Below the pieces are notes generated by a model, which worked only from the letters and a program-made list of their open reading frames with translations, made no database searches and had not been told where the DNA came from. Positions 46,615 through 56,826 of a DNA stretch of 64,000 nt are shown one piece after another. The stretch spans positions 1,426,001 to 1,490,000 of the forward strand of contig JAGTJL010000017.1 of NCBI GenBank assembly GCA_020746875.1, written 5' to 3'. The translations under genes and the position numbers were made by a program. The stretch is from Rhexocercosporidium sp. MPI-PUGE-AT-0058. Its lineage: Eukaryota; Ascomycota; Leotiomycetes; Helotiales. The first letter of the stretch is position 1. Each line of letters starts with the position of its first letter.

Positions 46615-47802
46615 ATGGCCCCAGAAACATTTCCCCAATTCCCCCTTCTCCCCCCAGAACTCCGCCTCCAAATATATCTCCTAGCAACCCCACCCCGCTT
46701 TATTCACATCCGGGAGCATCTCCTCTCAGACTACAACACCTTCCACTTGAATTGGACAAATAACCCCATTCCCCCAGACTTCAAACTACACCCCTCACTA
46801 ACCTACTTCGCCCACGAATGGCGGCATACCATCCCCCTCCGCACCACCCAGACAACGCTTACCAGTCACGGCTTCACAACCACGAAGCCCGTCCCCCAAT
46901 CCTGGACTCCCTCAAAATCGTGTCCAGAGATCCCACTGCACAGTTTATTAGATGAACCTGAAATAGCATGGGAACTATCCAAGGAGAGCTATCTCTACAG
47001 CAAAGCGCCTATTCCCGCTCTACTACACACGACCACTGATTCCCGCCGCCTGCTTCAAAACTACGGCTATGAACTCGCATTCTCCACCCGAACAAACGGG
47101 CCCCGGACCTGGATATGCTGTAAGCACGACGTCGTGTATCTAACGCGCAATCTTGATGTGGGAATGGGTAGTGCGGGTATTACACGTGAGGAAAGGGGAC
47201 TAGGGCTCTTTATGCCAGATGATCTGAAGTGTGTGAAGAGACTGGCGTTGGAGAATGTGGACTCGACGCTTGGACGAGATTGGGGGCATGACCGCGATCG
47301 GGTTGCGAGGGTTTTGCGGGTATTTGGGGGAGTAGAGGAGTTGTTTTTGGTGGAGCGGAATTTGAATGATTGGATGGAGGTTGGTGATGAGTGGGATATT
47401 GATGGGGCGTGGTCGAAGGAGGATGGGGAGAGGAGGATGAGGGAGTGGGGTTGTGCGGAGGGGAGGCTTTGGGGGTGGGTGGAGTGCGAGGAGGCGGATG
47501 TTTTGGGGAAGGAGGGACTTGTGAATAATTGGAGACAGTTTTATTTTTCGAGGGAAAACATATGTTGTAGGCTTGTGGATTACAAGAGGGAGAATGGGGG
47601 TGATGGTAGTGGATTCTTTCAATGCTTGGAACAGCATTTTGAGCAGATTTTGAAAAACGAGAGGGACAAAGTAGGGGGTGAGGAGGGCATGACTCTTTGG
47701 AGAATTCCGAACATAAAGATTGTTCATGTTGGGACGATGGGCAAGATGGAGAGGTTGTTCGAGATGCGCCGAGAATATTGGAGAGCAGCTGAGGAAAAAT
47801 AA
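46615..47802 (+). CDS. 2EXR domain protein
   Basis: One open frame giving 395 aa from the ATG at 46615 (AAGATGG context). The frame is open upstream to 46444, but the stretch there is not conserved-looking. The N terminus FPQFPLLPPELRLQIYLLA is the hallmark of the fungal 2EXR family (F-x-x-L-P-x-E-L-R), which is greatly expanded in Pezizomycotina, especially Leotiomycetes. The rest is mixed alpha/beta with many Trp and Arg and a Glu-rich C-terminal half; no catalytic motif is visible. No signal peptide or membrane segment is seen from this start. The function of the family is unknown. Confidence 0.85.
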   Translation: MAPETFPQFPLLPPELRLQIYLLATPPRFIHIREHLLSDYNTFHLNWTNNPIPPDFKLHPSLTYFAHEWRHTIPLRTTQTTLTSHGFTTTKPVPQSWTPSKSCPEIPLHSLLDEPEIAWELSKESYLYSKAPIPALLHTTTDSRRLLQNYGYELAFSTRTNGPRTWICCKHDVVYLTRNLDVGMGSAGITREERGLGLFMPDDLKCVKRLALENVDSTLGRDWGHDRDRVARVLRVFGGVEELFLVERNLNDWMEVGDEWDIDGAWSKEDGERRMREWGCAEGRLWGWVECEEADVLGKEGLVNNWRQFYFSRENICCRLVDYKRENGGDGSGFFQCLEQHFEQILKNERDKVGGEEGMTLWRIPNIKIVHVGTMGKMERLFEMRREYWRAAEEK

Positions 47803-50365
47803 ATCGAAGAGCTCGAGCATGGAGTCCCTTTCGTGGAATGGGTGCCACAGGTCACACGACCACTCTCGCCTTTTTCTTGGGCATGGGAAGATGACTGGGA
47901 AGCATTTAACGAGGCAAACTGGACCTCACAGGACTATTAGTATTACTGGTCAGCTAGTTACAGTAGAACAAGCTTTGCATATTCGGTTCTGCACTCGGAG
48001 AGCAGTTCCCTAAGAATCTGCGAAGATCTGCCAAAGCAGGAAATAGATACGTCTTCTCGGATTCTGAAATCTCTAGCTTAGTATTAACGCCGGAACATAA
48101 CCAGGCGGCTCTTATACCGGAAGAGAAAGCGTCCGTTCCAGGGCGTGTAGTAGAAAGTCTTTTTGTTTACATCTCCGCTATTTGAATGGCTATTTCTTGA
48201 GTGGCTTAATAAAGGGTTTAGGTTGGTAGTGACGAGGGAAGAGCGAGTGTTCTAGGCAAATCTCTGAGAGGATATCTATAGGATGAGCATATTATATAGA
48301 TCCTCGCGATAGTGAAGATAAATAGTTGAAGCTATTTGTTGTCAGAAACTAGGTTCTCTTATTAGGATAGAATAAGGTTCTTAACATAATAAGTTTATAA
48401 CTATTCTTATAAGGACTTATAAATACGTCTGCAAAGGAATACATATAACCTAAAGAAATAGAGTAAAGGAGCATAGACACTTAGGTCGACGGTGAAATAT
48501 CCTTAGATAGCGGTAGATAAGCGGGCAAAGCTTAGGAATAATATTATATCCAGGATCGAGGCTTAAGCGCCTAAGATGAGTAAAATTAATAGGGATCTAT
48601 TCTGACTGTATTCGGCTATTTTCTTATTCCGTAAAGTAATAATATAATGTTTTTAGGTAGATAATAGATTGCTTTATATTAGTAATAAACAAAATATACT
48701 GAGTAAAAAGGCTTAGAATGGAGCGGTATTAAAGGAGGCAAGTAAGAGTAAATCTTAGAGTCGCTTAAGAAATGCTAATGAAAATCATTAAGCATTATCT
48801 AGAGGATATTCAATGATAAAGGATAGTAACTTACTATTTTACGGGCTAAGGTTTGTTTATGTAAGGCCGACAGGTCTTTAACTTATAATACTTATACTTG
48901 AAGATATACTAATGTGGCCCGTTATAGTAAGAGCTGTAAACCTATTAAATGATTGTTGACTCGGATTTTAAGAGATTAAAAGAGTGGCAGCAGTTACTTA
49001 TTAGTAAATAACTTAAGCTTTAGGATGACCTTGTATGAGAGTATCGGCCCTTTTATAGACTTGAATAGGATATATACCTTATGAAGAGATTAGGAAATAT
49101 GATTAAAGAAAAAGAATATAGAAGAAGGTGGTAATCCAAATTGTAAGGAAATGAGGACTTTTATATATTTATCCGGTCTTCATATTAAAAGTCTAATCCG
49201 TCTTAAAAGCCTAACACCGGAGATTTAATTACTTGCAACTTATAATATATAATATATTGTCGCCTTAAATAATTAACATCTTTCCCATATTGTTTATATA
49301 GCCACGAGGGGAAGTATGACATTAATATAAAGTATTACTGGCGTTTAAGCGGTAGATCATAAAAGAGTTAATAATGTATCGATTTATGATTTTCCCTAAA
49401 TCGAACGTCTTTATGCGTTACCCTTTCCATTCTTATTTTTTTTATTAGGTTAACGCGATGCTATAGAGTATCGAAGCTAGTATGTAGGATTCTTACCCCC
49501 GAGGTAGTTAGCGGCCTACAGCTAATATATGGGGCCCTTTCATTTATATTATTATTCTTAGGTGCGCTTATTAATCTTAATCGAGGCTTTAATTATGGCG
49601 TCTAAGAAAATAGTCCGAAGTGCGCGGAAAAGCTCGTTCTTGATATAATCCTTAAGACCTTGGTAGTACTAGGCTCTAATCCCGCTATTAGTTTAATCTA
49701 ATCTTATAGCGTAGCGTTGGAATTCCGTAGTATAATTATGAATTATTTCTTATTAAGATATATTTAATAAGTGTTTCTCAGCTTACTTAACCTCATTAGT
49801 ATTTTTTAAATATCTTTCGAATAGCATTAGTAAATCCTTAAACGGTTTTAAAGATTTCCTTACTCTTCTCAATTATGGCCGTGAAACAAGTTCCTACAAT
49901 CATGCGATTCTTAAGGTAATTAGTAAAAAAGGGTTCAATCTAATAAGCAGCGGTGTCCTTAAGGTAAGAAACAATCCATAGGACCCTCAAAGCTTCATTG
50001 AGAAACTTATCCCCATTAAAAGCCAAGTAAGTTTGGTACTAAAGAATAAAGGGTCTTAGCTTGCCACGGTCTCCGTGAAAGTTATTTAGCAGCTGAACCC
50101 TTGGGGCCTCGGTGGCCTTAGCGGCCGGTGAAGTGAAGGATTCGCCTTTGGTGAACATATCAAAGGATAATACTTCAAGTAAAGTGCTCAAGGTATAACA
50201 TTCCTGCTATCGCGGGTACTATGCGTATAGGCTCGTCGGTTGGTATTAGCTAAGAAGTAAAGTTATAAGACAATTTAATTCTTAATAAGAATTAAGATGT
50301 TATATGAATTTAAGCACGAAGCTTTACTACTTAAGGAATTATTTAGTTATATAAGACTTTATTCA
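47803..50365 (-). mobile_element. RIP-decayed retroelement relic, probably gypsy gag region
   Basis: About 2.3 kb (clearest from 48060 to 50340) is AT-rich, without open frames, and resembles the RIP-affected interior of the LTR element. On the minus strand near 49650-49560 it reads YIKNELFRALRTIFLDAIIK followed by A-S-I-K-I-N-K-R. This parallels the end of Ty3/gypsy Gag (V-K-D-E-L ... L-A-x-x-I-D-N-R). I found no LTR pair or target duplication, so it looks like a truncated internal piece. The first 200 bp after the 2EXR gene are of normal composition and may be its 3' region. Confidence 0.5.
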
Positions 50366-50368
50366 TCG

Positions 50369-50440
50369 TGGATCCCTGAATCCCTGGATCCCTTAGATCC
50401 CTGGATCCCCAGATTTCCCTAGGGCTCCTAGGATCCTGGG
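50369..50440. repeat. Short GGATCCCT-type repeats
   Basis: Irregular tandem copies of (G)GATCCCTG(G) lie directly at the edge of the AT-rich relic, including the palindrome GGATCC and CCTAGG. Composition changes abruptly here. Confidence 0.55.
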
Positions 50441-50804
50441 ATCTCCCACGTGACCTTGTTCTTAGCTTCTCTGTGCTCAAGCTGCCCAGCCTCAGGGCCA
50501 AGACACACGTGATCCCTCAGATCGTGACAGCGCGTTTAGAGGATACTGCCGTTGGATGTCCTTGAGATCCAACTGCCCTCGAACAGTCGATTCTGTAGCA
50601 GACAGCCCAACTTTCGTCGGCTTTTGTATCCATTTAAACTCAAATTGCTTCTAGATTGTGTTCTGATTGATCGAATGTGGCACAGCTGGGACTACGAATA
50701 TCTGCTGGGAACAGTCTCAATACATCCCTATGCATGCTGACGTGATTCGTACTCAAATACAGTAGTGTGCCAAGCCTTCAAAGTCTTCGTATATCAAGAT
50801 CTGT

Positions 50805-52681
50805 ATGGACGTAATTCCAAAGGACACTCTTGGACAATCACCAATTTTGAAGCCCGTTTTCCAGCCAAGTTTTTCTGAGACTGATTCGGGTGGAACAATG
50901 CCCGATAAGACAGCAAACAAGCCTAGAGTCAAAGTTTGGAAGCCAAAAGTCAGGACAGGATGTCGTACTTGCAGGTGAGATTATTTTTGAAAAGTCTATC
51001 TCCAAATTTATCAGAACGATCCAAGGAGGACTGACAGAATTCCAGAACTCGTCACCTCAAGTGCGATGAAACGAGACCATCATGTCTACGATGTGTGAAG
51101 ATGGGCTTTGATTGTGATGGCTATCCAAAACCCAAGCCTGCTCCAGTCGAACCTAGAGGGCTAGCTCCAAGGGATTTGAAAGATCTGGTACCAAAAGCTT
51201 TCTCCTTAGCGCCATCACCTGAGTGTACTCTTTCGAATTTCCAATTTCAGAATCAGCAAGAGTACCTTAGCTTTCAAACATTCCACGAGAGAAGCATGTT
51301 TGAGCTTGTAGGTACTGGACCCTGGGATCTGTGGGATCGCATCGTCCTGCAAGCTTGTGAGTATCAAGGATCGATCCGGAATGCCGTCCTTGCCATCGGC
51401 GCTCTCAGTTGTACATTGGACTCTAACCGAGCAAGCGAGGAGCAACAACTGTTCGGATTAGTTGGAGGAAGTGTCCAGAAAGATGCTGACCGACATGAAT
51501 TTGCATTGCAAAAGTATGGCTGTGCGATTGGCCAAATGAGAAGGGATATAGAAAAAGGCCAGTATGGTTTACGAACAACGCTAATTTGCTGTACATTGGT
51601 TGTTTGTTTCGAGTTATTCGAAGGGAACCATACTTCTGCGCTTGCCCATGCAACTACTGGCCTGGAACTCCTCAACGAACGGAACAATGGCCGCAAGAAA
51701 GATAGTGCAACCAGTCAGCAAGGTAGATTCGAGGACTCTCTAGGGGAAATTTTCATGAGATTCAATCGAACGGCAAGACCATTCGCTCTCGAATCACTGT
51801 TCGAAGCTCAGGATAATTTCATAGACGAACTGGAAGAGACATTGCCTGAAGTCTTCATATCTTGCACGGAGGCACGGAGAGCATGGACACGGACAGTAAG
51901 AATGATTTCCGAATCAATGGGATTGCGTCAAAGTAGAGATCGTGGACTGGGAGAAAGATCACGAAGGAGAGCCGCGTCGCATACACCAAGCTCTGGTAGT
52001 GAAGACTCTGAAGAGGAAGAGGCTTGGCAGGTCGATTTGGTCTTCGCAAGAGTCCGCCGTGGAAGATTGTATCCCCAGGAAGGGCTAGAACAGCTTCTCA
52101 AGTGGTACACATCATTTCAACCTCTGTTCAATTCTTCTAGTGTTTCAGGTGATACACACTTCCGGGCGGAAGCTGCATATCTCCAGGCCCACCACCACAT
52201 AAACCTGATAGCGCTCAGGTGCGCACCATGGGACAACGAGCTTCAATACGATCATTTCACGCCTCTATTTCAGGAAATCATCCATCTATCGCAGGAGATT
52301 CTCGTGGAGCAAAAGAGTCCGACCTCTCATCGGCCCGTCTTTACCTTTGATACTGGAGTTGTCGGGTTTTTATGGGTTGTGGCTACCAAGTGTCGTGACA
52401 GTGCCACTCGATGGCAGGCTGTCCGACTAATGTTAGACTCCCCGAGCAGAGAGGGGAGGTGGCATAGTGCATTTGTTGCAAAAGGTGCAGAAGCCATCAT
52501 CCGTATCGAAGAATTAGGCGTACGGGATATGCGTATCCCGGAGGAGGCTAGGATCAAGGCTGAGGGCGTGACCTTTGAGCTCGTCACGAGGAAGGGTATT
52601 TTGACCTACTCACGGCTTCCTAGATCAGGGGAATTTGGTTTTGGTAAACGTCTTCGGGAGAAAATAGAGGTTATATGGTAG
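50805..52681 (+). CDS. Zn2Cys6 fungal-type transcription factor
   Basis: Two exons (50805-50974, 51046-52681) give 601 aa. The intron splits the binuclear cluster between its second and third Cys, a common arrangement. The cluster reads C-x2-C-x6-C-x5-C-x2-C-x6-C (GCRTC, then RTRHLKCDETRPSCLRCVKM, then GFDC), preceded by a basic Lys-rich stretch. It should bind CGG-type half-sites in the nucleus. The middle region (residues about 110-330, EYLSFQTFHERSMFELVG, then TTLICCTLVVCFELFEGN) matches the fungal-specific regulatory domain seen in many cluster-type regulators of secondary metabolism or nutrient use. No biosynthetic cluster lies next to it, so targets are unknown. The gene begins about 0.4 kb from a RIP-affected relic but has normal composition. 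Confidence 0.92.
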
Positions 52682-53634
52682 AGAGCTAAACATTGATGAA
52701 GGTAGATTTCCCTGGAGATGTATTATACGTGCAAAGCGCGGAGTTGGATGATCTGGGGGGCAGAGAGCCTGGTGTAGGCTGACAAGGCAATGGGAAAAGC
52801 TCAGCTGGATAGTGGCAACATAGGAGCCATTCAATGAGATAAGTTAGGTGCACAAGTACTCGAGACCTTAAGAATCAAATACGCATCTGTACGAGGGCCA
52901 TACTTATGAGTCGTTTGGGGACAATTCATAAAGTTATCCCCTTAGGTCGTTTAGCCCCAACCCCCCACGTAATCTTCCTCACGGTCCACCCTACAGTGAA
53001 CTCGCAACGAAGAAATTCTCCAAAGATCTCATTCAAGAGATGATGTGTTCCAAAAATTCTCTACCAGGGACGAAGCCTGATAGAAGCAGGTCGAAAATAG
53101 TTTTCAAACAGCAATAACACACGCTCGGATGATCTCCTCACTGCGATGTGTAAAGCCCTTGCACTAGGATAGGGAGGAAAGAGAGTTGAGTCGAAGGGAA
53201 GGGTAGGTATTTATGCTTTCCAAAGGAATAAAAACGCGGAGGATGACTCTTTGGTGATTCACAACTGAGGGAGTCACTGAGGATGGGAGTCATGGCTTGG
53301 CTGCTGCCTACCTGGGTGGAAACAGGCAGTCACGAACTCTGCTTCATACCCGAACATGCCACAACTTCGTGATTGCGCTGACTATCAGCCAGCACCGAAC
53401 ATCAGTACCATGCCCTCAGATATAATCAATCGAATATCTCTATGTATGAAGAACTTTATTCGATATTTTACAAGTGAGAAAGACTCTTCACAACTACATC
53501 AGTTAAAAGTCAAGCCAACAAAAGCCTAGCGTCTAATATTTCATTACTAGAAGCACAGAACCAATCAAACCATCAAAAGACCATCTAGAATACACGCAAA
53601 CTGCAAAATTGCCCCATTCTCGCACCACCCTCCC
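52682..53634. other. Intergenic; nothing recognised
   Basis: Non-coding sequence between the regulator gene and the ligase fragment. No motif-bearing frame or repeat. Confidence 0.5.
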
Positions 53635-54400
53635 TCAAAATCGTGACTTGATCTCTTTCTGTAGATTCTCCGAATCCCTTATCGCCCACTCCCTCATGAC
53701 CTTTCTTTGGATTTTGCCACTTGCCAATTTCGGCACCTCATCGACGAAAATGACTCCTCCAACTAAGTACCTGTGCTTCGCAACCCTTGACTTGATCCAC
53801 TCCTGGATATCCTCAGGCTTGACTTTACCCTTCGCCAAGTCCTGAATTGTAACATATGCACGGGGCGATTCTTCCTCATGAAGATTGATACCAATGACAG
53901 CTACATCTGCAATATGTTCGTGTTCGAGAAGAGCGGCTTCGGGCTCTGCGGGTGAGACTTGCAAGCTGTTGACTTGATGTGCTCCTGCGGTTTGGTCAGC
54001 AAGAGTCTGTTATCAAACGCAGGAGTCTCACCCTCTTCCGATCCACGATCCAGAAATATCCTTTCTTGTTGCGCACCGCAACATCACCTGTCTTTAACCA
54101 ACCATCCGGAGATATCGAATCCTTGTTCGCCTCCTCATTTCTCCAATACCTCAAACACACCTGAGGACCCCTGATGCACAGTTCACCAGGCTGACCGATT
54201 GCAACCTCCTTCCCATCATCATCCACAAGCATACACTCGGTATTTGGTAGCAATTCGCCGACACTTCCAGTGTTATCCTTCATCCCAAAAGAAACAAGAA
54301 TCGCACCAGTAGCCACCTCTGGCGGACTTTCATCAATCCTAGCAAGTGCTTCGATTGGAGCAATCCATATGGTTAAATAGTCTATAGCGATTCTACTCAA
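53635..54400 (-). pseudogene. C-terminal fragment of an acyl-CoA/4-coumarate-CoA ligase
   Basis: Minus-strand sequence matches the last third of an AMP-forming ligase: GSVGELLPNTECMLVDDDGK, GELCIRGPQVCLRYW, DGWLKTGDVAVRNKKGYFWI, VDRK, then QVSPAEPEAALLEHEHIADV, AVIGI and VPKLASGKIQRKVMREW. The C-terminal Lys of the SGKIQRK motif, needed for adenylation, is present. The N-terminal two thirds, including the Ser/Thr/Gly-rich AMP-binding loop, are absent upstream of 54400. The exon join near 54030/53993 also fails by one base (the expected ...IK-V-N-S-L-Q is off frame). I read it as a truncated, dead copy. Confidence 0.8.
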
Positions 54401-54659
54401 TAAATGGCCCCACGTTTATTATTACTCTTACTCCCTTTTCTACGGCCATGCCCTCCCGCAATAATATAGTGTGCATTCATAGGAAAAGGTAAGAAATGAC
54501 TACATTCTGCTAATATCCGTGCTTGTCGTGCGCTCCTTTGCTACCATTTCCGACTTGAGAGCAAACAGCACCTCCTCGGCCGTTTTGTATTGGTGTCCCA
54601 GCATCCCTTAATAACCTTCCCACCTCCCAACATGGACACGTCTGGGAATATCCCCGCTG

Positions 54660-55374
54660 CAAACATTTTGTTCACGTGGGCCTCAGGTCTTTTTGTCCTC
54701 CACAGTCGCCGGGGAAGGGCTATCCCTATATGGCCAATATCCTGTCAGAGTAGTGTGGACGCTGGACCCTAGACTAAAGATATCAATTGCTGGTGTCGAC
54801 TCCCACGGCATTCGGGGGTCAAAAAAACGGTTCGTCGGGCAGGTGGTGGACATTGAATCCCAGCTCATCACACCTCGATCCACCAAAATCGCAGAGCCAA
54901 AGGTCCAGCGATGACTGACCCGTGGCATGCCCTAAGTTTTCGGGTCGGAGGTCCGAGTGTATCACGCCCTACCTCTGCAAATATATAACGGCTTCGGCCG
55001 CTTGCACAGACCATTTCCAACGTAAAGAATTGTTAATTTTTGCGTTATTGAGGTGAAGATATGCCTGTAGATTCCCATGGCTTGCCTCAGTAAGCAGAAT
55101 GCCCTTAGAAGGGGCATACGTTCCCAGATATCTGTTAATAACGCTTAGCTTTGCGGCCATGTGAGGTTGGAGGGTGCACAAACGGAACGATCCTAGGATT
55201 ACTACCTAGTTTTTCCAGAATTTGTCGTTCAAAAGAGATGGTTTCCTCCATTTCTTCCTCCAGTTTTTTGCAGTTGGGGTTTCCTGCCCAAACCTTCATG
55301 GGCGACTTGATGATAATGCCTAGGTCAAAGCAAGAGAAGTCAGAAGTAGAACCGCGGTACGCTAGGGACTCCAT
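54660..55374 (-). pseudogene. Second protein kinase relic
   Basis: Minus-strand fragments in three frames: an N-terminal part with IIKSPMKVWAGN and FERQILEKLGSNPRIVPF; a middle part with GILLTEASHGNLQAYL; then VIHSDLRPENLG (HSD in place of HRD) after an in-frame TAG at 54971-54969; LWLCDFGGSRCDELG (DFG present); and DIFSLGSSVHTTLTGYWPYRD in a third frame. The last shift coincides with a T7 run near 54827. The order follows kinase subdomains, so this was a small fungal kinase of the single-domain type. Several independent lesions make it inactive. Confidence 0.75.
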
Positions 55375-56064
55375 TCTGTGGTGTACAATTGCTCGATCTC
55401 TGAGGGCGCGTGAAGGTTATTGATGAAGAGAACTTTTAAGGTACAAATGCTGTGAGACGGTGCATGCGTTCGAAGGAACTGGGTGGTTGGAGAATAAACG
55501 ACCCATGCACAATGCACCATTCTTAGCCGCTTAATCATGCTGTTGGTGTGGAAGTCACGAGAGTTTGAACATTTTGATAACGAATTGGCATCAGCATTTG
55601 CAAACTACTGAGTGGGACTGCTAGCTAAAATCAAACAGTAAATTCAATATATATAAGTGCAGTCACTTCTGGCAATCCATAAGAAGGATGCAGAGATAGT
55701 TTTAAGGCACTTCGAATGTACGGTCTAGCTGATAGTCGGATATCCAAACTATGATGGACATCCGGCGCGGGGAAACGTTCCACCTCGTCACTAATACGCG
55801 AGCCCCTTATTCTAAAAATCCGCGTGGTATATCCGTTTACATGGGCTGGACACGCAACAATTCAGCATTGTTTCAGACTTGTCTATATTGCGCCGACCCG
55901 GGAGTCCACTAAGTCTAGCAAAAGATGTATAAGAATCAATTCATCGCCAGCGAAGAAGTATCACCAGTTACCTTTCCTATAACATCATTTACCTTTGCCC
56001 AAGTCCCACCTCAAAGTCTCAACCTGTGTCAAAGTAGATAAACTCTTCGCAAGCATCACAGAAC
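55375..56064. other. Intergenic; promoter of DJ-1/PfpI gene
   Basis: Nothing coding recognised. The final 100 bases are C-rich with A-rich patches, typical of a fungal 5' leader. Confidence 0.45.
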
Positions 56065-56826
56065 ATGGCGCCTATTCAGTTCGGAATCCTCATGATTCCT
56101 TACCAAATGCTCGACGTCGCAGGGCCTCTTGACATCCTCTCCTCGTCATCCAAATCCCTCCTCGCTCCATACGAAGCAGCTGGGTTCCCTGGCATGGAAG
56201 GCTTAAGCGAGAAAGCCATCGACATAGTCTTCCACCACATCAACACAACCATGGATCCTGTCCTGATGACTGCCAACATTAGTCTCCTGCCTACTACTAC
56301 TGTCGATACCTGCCCTCCGCTTGACTATCTGTTGATCGGTGGCCCAGATCCGATGACGTTCAAGCTCGACGACCAGTTCGCAGAGTTCTTGCGTAAACAT
56401 GTTGCTGCTGGAAAGGGCATTTTTACTACATGTACTGGAGCGTTAGCTATCTCTTCCTCGGGTGTTCTGGATGGACGCAAAGCTACGACGAATCATATGG
56501 CTCTAGAAACTGCGAAGCAATTGAGACCCCAGGTTAATTGGGTGAAAGATCAATGGGTCGAGGATGGTCAGTTCTGGACTGCTGGGGGAGCTTGCGCTGG
56601 AATGGACATGTTCTCTCACGTAAGTAGCGTTTGCATTCTGTGGAAATTACCCATGCTGCTTCAGGCGACTGGAGAATAGCTTGAGAATTCGGACTAATTC
56701 CCACTCATCTAGTGGGTTGCACTGCATTATGCGGCGGAGGTTGCGAAGATGGGTTTGGCGTCTCTGGACTTCGAACCGAGGGATATCGAAGGAAAGAGAG
56801 CTTTGAGGGCTGAGACTACTGTGTAA
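56065..56826 (+). CDS. DJ-1/PfpI family protein
   Basis: Two exons (56065-56619, 56713-56826), intron phase 0, giving 222 aa. The N terminus (FGILMIPYQMLDVAGPLDIL) places the family acidic residue region near the active site. The nucleophile elbow reads GIFTTCTGALAISSSGVLDG, with Cys as the likely nucleophile, followed by RKATTNHMAL and WTAGGACAGMDM. This matches the DJ-1/PfpI subgroup close to isocyanide-hydratase-like proteins. Members are cytosolic and may be glyoxalase/deglycase-like or hydratases; which one applies cannot be told from the sequence. The start context is good (AACATGGCG) and there is no signal peptide. Confidence 0.9.

Noticed and set aside
47200..47848. Two long minus-strand frames (206 and 212 codons) opposite the 2EXR gene
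   Set aside because: They are antisense to a convincing 2EXR coding sequence and are low-complexity (Pro/Ser/His) reflections of its Glu/Gly/Trp-rich codons.
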